A stretch of DNA of 38,237 nucleotides from an uncultured Bacteroidales bacterium (lineage in GTDB: Bacteria; Bacteroidota; Bacteroidia; Bacteroidales; Paludibacteraceae): positions 1 through 38,237 of the forward strand of contig CALUOH010000019.1 of the NCBI GenBank assembly GCA_944322025.1, written 5' to 3'. The notes below the pieces were generated by a model, which saw only the letters and a program-made list of their open reading frames with translations, had not been told where the DNA came from and made no database searches. Shown in pieces: positions 32,577 through 38,237 of the stretch (the first letter of the stretch is position 1; each line of letters opens with the position of its first letter). A program made the translations under genes and the position numbers.

Positions 32577-33725
32577 ATGGAACAGACATATATATTCTTG
32601 CAGCACTACTGGTGGTTTGTGGTCTCGCTTCTCGCGTCACTACTTGTTTTCCTGCTGTTTGTACAAGGAGGCAACACCCTGATATACAGGCTTGGCGCAA
32701 CGGAAATAGAGCGCGTCATGCTCATCAACTCCACAGGTCGGAAATGGGAGTTTACATTTACTACGCTGGTTACTTTTGGCGGTGCGTTCTTTGCCTCGTT
32801 CCCGCTCTTTTACAGCACGAGTTTCGGCGGAGCATATTGGCTTTGGATGCTGATACTTTTCACATTCGTGCTTCAAGCCGTTTCATACGAATTCCAGTCC
32901 AAACTCGGAAATCTGCTTGGACAGCGTACATACCGTATTTTCTTGATGGTTAATGGAGTGGCAGGCCCATTACTGCTTGGCATGGCGGTCGCTACGTTCT
33001 TCAATGGTGCTAATTTTACGGTCAGCAAAGGTAATATAACGGATATAGCCTCTCCTGTCATCAGTTCTTGGGCGAATGGTTGGCACGGGCTTGACGCATT
33101 TGCCGATGTATGGAATATTGTCCTTGGTCTCGCTGTATTTTTTCTTGCCCGCATTCTCGGCACTCTCTATTTCCTGAATAATATAGACGACAACGATATA
33201 ACGCGCCGATGCCGCCGTCAGCTGTTGACCGATACGGTACCGTTCTTGCTGCTTTTCGTGGCATTCCTTGTACGCACAATGTTGAAGGAGGGCTACGCTG
33301 TGGCTGAGGACGGGACAATTTTCATGGAGCGGTATAAATATTTCACCAACTTGATAGAGATGCCTTGGATTCTCGTGCTTCTGCTCCTTGGGGTGGCGGC
33401 TGTACTCTACGGCATTGTGCGGAGTATGATTTCTTCTTCATACCGTAAAGGAATTTGGTTTAGTGGAATAGGTACTGTTCTGACGGTGCTTGCACTACTG
33501 CTTGATGTGGGATATAATGGCACGGCATTCTACCCGTCAAATGCAGATTTACAAAGTTCTCTGACGATAAGCAATAGCTGTTCGAGCCCTTTCACCCTGA
33601 AAGTCATGGCGTATGTTTCGATTCTCGTCCCGTTCGTACTTGCATATATCTTTTATGCATGGAGGGCTATAGACCGCAAACCTATAACGCGAGGAGAGAT
33701 GGAGAGTGGCGGGCACACATATTGA
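32577..33725 (+). CDS. cydB: Cytochrome bd oxidase subunit II
   Basis: A 382-residue polytopic partner of CydA with about eight to nine transmembrane helices and the usual family length (E. coli 379). It starts MEQTYIFLQHYWWFVVSLLASLLVFLLFVQGGNTL, the FVQGG/F.eG.D-type N-terminal segment, and includes TGRKWEFTFTTLVTFGGAFFASFPLFYSTSFGGAYW and, near the C-terminus, LQSSLTISNSCSSPFTLKVM, matching the conserved ...LTI.NA.SS..TL. segment. Its G+C is visibly lower than in cydA, although the two must be co-transcribed. Confidence 0.95.
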   Translation: MEQTYIFLQHYWWFVVSLLASLLVFLLFVQGGNTLIYRLGATEIERVMLINSTGRKWEFTFTTLVTFGGAFFASFPLFYSTSFGGAYWLWMLILFTFVLQAVSYEFQSKLGNLLGQRTYRIFLMVNGVAGPLLLGMAVATFFNGANFTVSKGNITDIASPVISSWANGWHGLDAFADVWNIVLGLAVFFLARILGTLYFLNNIDDNDITRRCRRQLLTDTVPFLLLFVAFLVRTMLKEGYAVAEDGTIFMERYKYFTNLIEMPWILVLLLLGVAAVLYGIVRSMISSSYRKGIWFSGIGTVLTVLALLLDVGYNGTAFYPSNADLQSSLTISNSCSSPFTLKVMAYVSILVPFVLAYIFYAWRAIDRKPITRGEMESGGHTY

Positions 33726-33738
33726 TTTAGTGTGGCTG

Positions 33739-33774
33739 TTGTGGTTAAAAGTATAGCTTTACTTTTAACCACAA
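33739..33774. terminator. Perfect inverted repeat between convergent cydB and MFS gene
   Basis: TTGTGGTTAAAAGTA (33739-33753) and TACTTTTAACCACAA (33760-33774) make a perfect 15-bp stem with a 6-nt loop, midway between two convergent stop codons (33725 and 33797). The symmetrical position suggests a bidirectional terminator. The stem is AT-rich and has no clear T-run on either side, so this is less certain. Confidence 0.55.
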
Positions 33775-33796
33775 TAACCGTATAATTTTCGCCGCC

Positions 33797-35383
33797 TTAT
33801 CCTTTTACACCATCCAGTCTTAGCATACGCTTGATGGCACGGCGTATGTTTCTGTATTTCGGAAAATATGGGAAACGAGGGCGCAGTCCGTTATAAAAGG
33901 CAAACAATACCACAAGTATGGCAAATGCCGTGATGGCGAGCCATCCATACACCTCTTTTAGAGTCACGGCTATGGCTTGTGTGCTGACAGTAGAAAATAC
34001 TTCGGACGGCACTCCTCTCGTGGCGTACAAATTTACTCTGTCGATTGTACCGCTAAGGCAGATTAGATTTTCTCCCATGTTTATCTTCAACATGCGGCCG
34101 AGCAAGGCATTGCCAATAGCCCCCGCGAGGCATGCGCTGAAAGCATTTTGAACAGATACTCCGTGAAAAAAGTATTCGAACGGCACTTGTGTTAGTGCTG
34201 TGAGGAATACTATTGATATTATAATTGACGCGATACCGCGTAGGAATAGCGGCAAGACCAACATACTCTTTGGTAGGTTATAGTCCACTGTAAAATAAAA
34301 TATTGTAAGATAGGCTGCTATCAGGGAGAAGGCTATCACGGTCATGCTGCGGTATGTCCATTTTTTCAGTGCGAATGTGCGCCATGTGAACAGGCATCCG
34401 ACTACTATTCCCGCCAGAACAACCCAATTGAGTGATATTAGGTTCACTTGGTCGTAATGAAGCAGTGTTTCTATGAGGATATGTCCCATACTGTGAGCCG
34501 GAGCGAGCAGGAAGTCTGCTATCACGAGTAATGAGATGGTGATGGGAATGACGCGGTAACCCCATAGGTGATTGTTGTAGTATGGATGGCGTATAAATGA
34601 TGCACGCCACACGTTCAGACCAATGAGAATAATGGCAGAGACTGTCGCAAAACGTATATATTGGGATTGCCACCAGTCATAATGTTCTCCATATACACAG
34701 ATAAATGTAGCGCACATGAATGCTGTTGCCCACATCATAGCACCAAGCCAATCTATACCGTAAAGCGGAAGTTTACGCATCGAGCGGTATGAGCGGAAGA
34801 GAACGATGACCATCAGCATGGTTACCGACAGTAATGCTATTACGAGTAAATGCATATATTCCCATTTTGCAATATAGGCCATGTGGACTGTGGTTATGCC
34901 AGAAGTCTGTATGCTTCCCTGTACCACTAACTGAATAAAACAGAAAAATATAGATAAATCCCGTGTCGGTGTCAGCCAAAGTTGTATTGTACTCATGCAC
35001 TCGAATGTGCCCCACATGCGGAACATGCCAGCCACGAAGCATATGGTAATGAGTATAGGTACATTTGAAGTATTTGCACTCAATATATTGCATGCAATTA
35101 GTACAGATAGGCACGTTATGAAAATTCCTTTTTGCGGGAAACGGAATTTAAGCCGTAATAGTACAGGGAACATTATAGCCATGCCTATGAGCGAGGCGTA
35201 ACCTGCCATCATGATGTCTTCCTGTATGAGTGCGAGCGAACCAGTCATATTACTGATTGCTGCAAGATATACACCTCCAGAGAATTGGAAAATCAGTACT
35301 GTGAATATTATGATATACGGACGTATCTTGTCTGGTACGAAATCCCGTATAGACGGTATGGCAAATTTATCTGGCTGGTGCAT
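33797..35383 (-). CDS. MFS multidrug transporter, DHA2/EmrB-like (14 TM)
   Basis: A 528-residue major-facilitator protein with about fourteen hydrophobic helices, as in the DHA2 drug:H+ antiporter family. Visible marks are an acidic/basic loop between TM2 and TM3 (MFPVLLRLKFRFPQKG, the D/R-type motif A position, degenerate), CFVAGMFRMWGTFECMSTIQLWL in the TM4-5 region and a very basic C-terminus (RNIRRAIKRMLRL). Motif A is weak, so the call rests mainly on topology and operon context. It is the pump in a TolC-EmrA-EmrB-type tripartite export operon. The frame is open from 35413, but ATG 35383 avoids a 26-bp overlap and lies 4 bp after the adaptor stop. Low G+C. Confidence 0.85.
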   Translation of the reverse strand: MHQPDKFAIPSIRDFVPDKIRPYIIIFTVLIFQFSGGVYLAAISNMTGSLALIQEDIMMAGYASLIGMAIMFPVLLRLKFRFPQKGIFITCLSVLIACNILSANTSNVPILITICFVAGMFRMWGTFECMSTIQLWLTPTRDLSIFFCFIQLVVQGSIQTSGITTVHMAYIAKWEYMHLLVIALLSVTMLMVIVLFRSYRSMRKLPLYGIDWLGAMMWATAFMCATFICVYGEHYDWWQSQYIRFATVSAIILIGLNVWRASFIRHPYYNNHLWGYRVIPITISLLVIADFLLAPAHSMGHILIETLLHYDQVNLISLNWVVLAGIVVGCLFTWRTFALKKWTYRSMTVIAFSLIAAYLTIFYFTVDYNLPKSMLVLPLFLRGIASIIISIVFLTALTQVPFEYFFHGVSVQNAFSACLAGAIGNALLGRMLKINMGENLICLSGTIDRVNLYATRGVPSEVFSTVSTQAIAVTLKEVYGWLAITAFAILVVLFAFYNGLRPRFPYFPKYRNIRRAIKRMLRLDGVKG

Positions 35384-35387
35384 GGTG

Positions 35388-36428
35388 TTATTTTTGTTTG
35401 TATTTGACTTCACACTCTGCGTTCATCCCAGCTTTTAAGCGTAGCATATGCTCACGGCTGTTCGCATCTGTAAATTTGATTCTTACAGGTATGCGCTGTT
35501 CTATCTTTACGAAATTGCCAGCGGAATTGTCCTGTGGCATGAGCGAGAAACTTGCACCTGTAGCAGGAGAAAGACATTCGACCTCACCATCGAATGTCAC
35601 TCCAGGTATTGCGTCTACCTCTATTTTTACTGGCATACCTATTTCGATATGTGCTGTCTGGGTTTCCTTGTAATTGGCTATTACCCATTTGGAGTTGTCT
35701 TCTACCATATCTACCATTGTTTGCCCTGGCTGTATTAGTTCCCCCTCTTGTATTGTCTTACGACCAGTGTATCCATCGAACGGGGCTGTTATCACGGTGT
35801 ATGACAGGTTAAGTGCCGCCAAATAACGAGCTGCATCGGCTGCTTTCGAAGCTGCAATGTCTTGATCCATACGTCGAGTTTGTTCCTCTTTTGCGAAAGC
35901 GGTGGATTGTTTCTGTCTGACCATCATTTTATATTTGGCTTTCGTCGCTTCATAATTAGTCCTGATGGCATCATACTGTTGCTTGGTAACAGCATCCTGT
36001 TCTAGTAGTTTCTCATAGCGGATGTATTCCCGTTTGGCGTTTTCGAGGAGTACTTTCATCTCTTCGATACCAGCATCGGAAACATGCAGATTGTTTTCTG
36101 TGGCTGATATGGACATGTCGGTTGCTCCTTGGGCTGCGAGTGTGTTTTGCCATTGTGCTTCTGCCTGTGCCAGACGTAAGCGGAATTCCGCGTCTTCTAT
36201 GATAACGAGCGTGTCTCCCTTTTTCACATGCGTGTATTCTTCGAAACGTATCTCTTTAATGAATCCTTGTACACGGCTGTTTACTGGTACGATGTGCTGT
36301 TTTACCTGGGCATTGTCCGTGTATTCTACATGTCCTAAATGTACAAAATGCGAACATACCCATATTAATCCGATAGCGATTACACAAGTGGCCGTAATAT
36401 TGAAAATCGTTTTTCCTCTTCTGTTCAT
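35388..36428 (-). CDS. HlyD/EmrA-family membrane fusion protein
   Basis: A 346-residue adaptor with one N-terminal transmembrane helix (IFNITATCVIAIGLIWVCS). EmrA landmarks are YTDNAQVKQHIVPVNSRVQGFI, EYTHVKKGDTLVIIED (first lipoyl half), a long coiled-coil hairpin (about 85-200, with ATENNLHVSDAGIEEMKVLLENAKREYIRYE and KQQYDAI), LSYTVITAPFDGYTG (second lipoyl half), and the beta-barrel with SPATGASFSLMPQDNSAGNFVKIEQRIPVRI, which is diagnostic of EmrA-type adaptors. It joins the MFS pump to the TolC-like channel across the periplasm. It lies 32 bp after the TolC gene and 4 bp before the pump. Confidence 0.93.
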   Translation of the reverse strand: MNRRGKTIFNITATCVIAIGLIWVCSHFVHLGHVEYTDNAQVKQHIVPVNSRVQGFIKEIRFEEYTHVKKGDTLVIIEDAEFRLRLAQAEAQWQNTLAAQGATDMSISATENNLHVSDAGIEEMKVLLENAKREYIRYEKLLEQDAVTKQQYDAIRTNYEATKAKYKMMVRQKQSTAFAKEEQTRRMDQDIAASKAADAARYLAALNLSYTVITAPFDGYTGRKTIQEGELIQPGQTMVDMVEDNSKWVIANYKETQTAHIEIGMPVKIEVDAIPGVTFDGEVECLSPATGASFSLMPQDNSAGNFVKIEQRIPVRIKFTDANSREHMLRLKAGMNAECEVKYKQK

Positions 36429-36460
36429 AGTCTTATATCCGAATATGTTATTTACTTTTG

Positions 36461-37777
36461 TTATATCCTTCCAACTGCAAATAGTAGTATATAATAACGG
36501 TATATTATATTTATGCGTGCGTTTGTCAATCCCGTTTCTGCGGCTAGTTTGGTGTTACTGGCATCGAGCATGTCGGTTATTAGTGCCATGTCATTCATGT
36601 AGCGGCTGCGTACTACGGCATAATTTTGTTCTGCCAGTTCTACGCTTTTTTCTTGCGTATGCAGTTCATCGTATGTTTCTATGTACTTTATGTAATCTGC
36701 TCGCACGGCAAGTTCTTTCTGCTCTAATGCATCTGCATATGTTTCGGACATACGCCGTGCCGCTATTTTTTTCTTGCGATATTCTTTATTACTTTTATAT
36801 AGTGAACCGAAGTTATAGGTTATGCCTACCCCAGCGTACCAGTAGTTGAAGTTTTGGTTTATGGGCGGTACTTCTATCAATATCGGCCCGTCAAAGTTGT
36901 TTGCTGCGACGAACGCGATTTTGGGTAACATAGCGGACCGTGCCGCACGTGTTTCTGCTTCGCTAATTTTCGCTGAGACAGCAATTTGTTGCAGTTGCGT
37001 GGCATTGCCAGCTTCGTCTGTCCAATGCTCTTTAGTCTCTATTGGCATTGATGTCGCGAGTAATGTGGAGTCTGGTTCTACGTTTGTCTCCGGCGGAAGT
37101 CCTAATATAGTTACGATATTATCATTCATCACTGTGATAGAGTTAGCTATCTGCGTGTGTGCCAGTTTCATGTTGGCGAGCATAAGTTCGTAGCGTGTCT
37201 CGTCGTTTTTCAGAGCCAGACCTTCTTGGCTTTTTGCTCTGATTTCATCTAATAACTCCTGTGTTTGTGCTATGTTTTTTTCATATACTTTCAGCAGATT
37301 GTGCTGCTTGAATAGGTCGAGATAGTAGCCTATGAGCATCAGGCGTAGCTTGTCTCGACTTTCTTCCAGAGTGAGTTCCGCGCTCTCCTCACCAAGTTTG
37401 GCAATTTCTACCGCACTGTTTATCTCGCCTCCGGCATACAGTATCTGGGAGACTTTCAGTGCGAAGTTATTGCCGAAATGCGGCATCGATGCAAACGTTG
37501 CCGCAGAGAAATCACGTTCTATCAGATAGCCATTTCCTATATAGCTGAATGATAGAGAAGCATCAATGTCAGGGGTACGTGCACTCTGTGCACTTTTAAG
37601 CGTTTCCTGAGCCTCCTCTATCCCAGTGGCGGCAGGACGAAGGCTTTTGCTGTTCTTGTCTGCGAGAGCGAACATCTCTTCTATTGTAAGCACTCGGTTT
37701 ACTCTATCCTGTGCATACATGGTCGCCATGCATAACAGCGCGGTTAGTGCTGCTATACACAATATACGTTTGTACAT
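36461..37777 (-). CDS. TolC-family outer-membrane efflux channel
   Basis: A 438-residue TolC-like protein with a Sec signal peptide (MYKRILCIAALTALLCMATMYAQ, cleavage after AQ likely) and no lipobox, unlike the lipoprotein channel of the RND operon. Two helical repeats are visible: LTIEEMFALADKNSKSLRPAATGIEEAQETLKSAQSARTPDIDASLSFSY and NATQLQQIAVSAKISEAETRAARSAMLPKIAFVAA, each ending in the family's R....P....... pattern. It is first in the operon with the EmrA- and EmrB-like genes. The frame is open to 37825, but ATG 37777 gives a proper signal peptide, so I use it. Confidence 0.93.
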   Translation of the reverse strand: MYKRILCIAALTALLCMATMYAQDRVNRVLTIEEMFALADKNSKSLRPAATGIEEAQETLKSAQSARTPDIDASLSFSYIGNGYLIERDFSAATFASMPHFGNNFALKVSQILYAGGEINSAVEIAKLGEESAELTLEESRDKLRLMLIGYYLDLFKQHNLLKVYEKNIAQTQELLDEIRAKSQEGLALKNDETRYELMLANMKLAHTQIANSITVMNDNIVTILGLPPETNVEPDSTLLATSMPIETKEHWTDEAGNATQLQQIAVSAKISEAETRAARSAMLPKIAFVAANNFDGPILIEVPPINQNFNYWYAGVGITYNFGSLYKSNKEYRKKKIAARRMSETYADALEQKELAVRADYIKYIETYDELHTQEKSVELAEQNYAVVRSRYMNDMALITDMLDASNTKLAAETGLTNARINIIYRYYILLFAVGRI

Positions 37778-38237
37778 ATACAATTTGGATTTAGTTGTTG
37801 TCTTAATGAACACAACAGAATACACCCTTGCGAGACCGCAAGTTTTTCCTGATGTTTTTCCGTTGTCGGATTGCAGACCTGTCTAAAAATTAGTCTGCGT
37901 AAATTGACGGCTTCAGTTTTGTGTCAATCGGTTTTGTTTCGCCGCCAGTCTTTGAACATGAAAAAAGGTGGAATAACAGTAAGGTAGTTTGTAATTTTCC
38001 TGTTTGTAGTATATAACATAAAAATTAGGGCTGTATGACCCTTTCCGGCTACAAAGTTAGAGAAAAAAACGGTAAGTCGAGACTCTGGTTTATGCATTTT
38101 ATTTTGTAATTAATGCGAATCAGGAGTTGAAAATAGCATCTGATTCAAGTTTTAAAAGTTTGTAATTCAGTTGATTATCTCATTGTTTTATTTTGTAATC
38201 TCCTTGAAAATCAGTATATTAGAGCAATAATTCCACT
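37778..38237. other. AT-rich leader/regulatory region of the TolC-EmrAB operon to window edge
   Basis: No gene is recognised in these 460 bp; the last ~200 bp are very AT-rich. The region holds a hairpin CTTGCG-AGAC-CGCAAG (37827-37842, followed by TTTTT on the plus strand), a minus-strand -7 candidate at 38052-38059, an inverted repeat GAATCAG/CTGATTC (38117-38123/38140-38146), and four TTTGTAAT motifs (37988, 38103, 38159, 38192), two of them inside a longer direct repeat TTTTATTTTGTAAT (38097 and 38186). Confidence 0.5.
38052..38059 (-). promoter_or_regulatory. Candidate -7 box for the TolC-EmrAB operon
   Basis: On the minus strand TAACTTTG matches TAnnTTTG. No clear TTTG lies 19-21 bp upstream, and use of this box would give a ~270-nt leader. 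An activator binding to the repeats at 38103-38199 could compensate for a weak -33 region; this is inference. Confidence 0.4.

Noticed and set aside
37827..37847. CTTGCG-AGAC-CGCAAG followed by TTTTT as a plus-strand terminator
   Set aside because: No plus-strand gene precedes it (tolC and its neighbours run on the minus strand); on the minus strand it has no T-run, so it is noted only as a leader hairpin.
1..38237. CRISPR arrays, insertion sequences, prophage or integrase genes
   Set aside because: No regular repeat-spacer array, transposase, integrase or phage structural gene was found; the repeats present are irregular and intergenic.

Overview
The window comes from a Bacteroidales (Bacteroidetes) chromosome of fairly high G+C, apart from an AT-richer right end. 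Evidence: Bacteroidetes-type promoters (TTTG or GTTG, 19-20 bp, TAnnTTTG) precede many genes. Several surface proteins are lipoproteins with Bacteroidetes-style lipoboxes. DUF4492 precedes cydAB, SppA is a long single chain, and a C-GCAxxG-C-C protein sits beside dtd and deoC. I cannot place the family with confidence. There is no prophage, insertion sequence or CRISPR array.

Layout. 1-336 is the end of an OmpA-like gene. 761-7975 holds a minus-strand AraC regulator and a divergent three-gene RND efflux operon (adaptor, pump, outer-membrane channel) closed by a strong terminator. 8527-9710 is tatA-tatC. A tRNA-Pro(CGG) unit lies at 9876-9948 on the minus strand. A minus-strand operon (15354 to 10077) runs C-GCAxxG-C-C redox protein, dtd, deoC, vanZ-like, dprA, Ig-like lipoprotein. 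A second minus-strand operon (20125 to 15761) runs DUF6242-like lipoprotein, aroA, sufE, acyltransferase. dusB-lgt form a third (22292 to 20458). The plus strand then carries a class I fumarase, pssA-sppA, gcvP and DUF4492-cydA-cydB. The right end is a minus-strand TolC-HlyD/EmrA-MFS/EmrB drug-efflux operon in a distinctly AT-richer stretch.

The genes are mostly housekeeping: protein export and lipoprotein maturation (tatAC, lgt, sppA), central and redox metabolism (fumarase, gcvP, cydAB, sufE, aroA, deoC), tRNA quality and modification (dtd, dusB) and two tripartite efflux pumps.

The unusual material is between the genes. Three unrelated kinds of interspersed non-coding repeat can be read by eye: (i) a paired module with a nearly invariant core (TGYAAAAAGTGGTTAAAAA, then ACGTACTCTCG), present twice as a doublet upstream of tatA and of the fumarase gene; (ii) arrays of an 11-bp unit close to AGCTACCTCCC, present three times; (iii) a ~208-bp imperfect inverted-repeat element abutting the DUF6242-like gene, with a one-arm relative abutting dusB. 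Other points are an EPSP synthase with a rewritten PEP-binding loop and a steep G+C fall through cydB into the Emr-type efflux operon.
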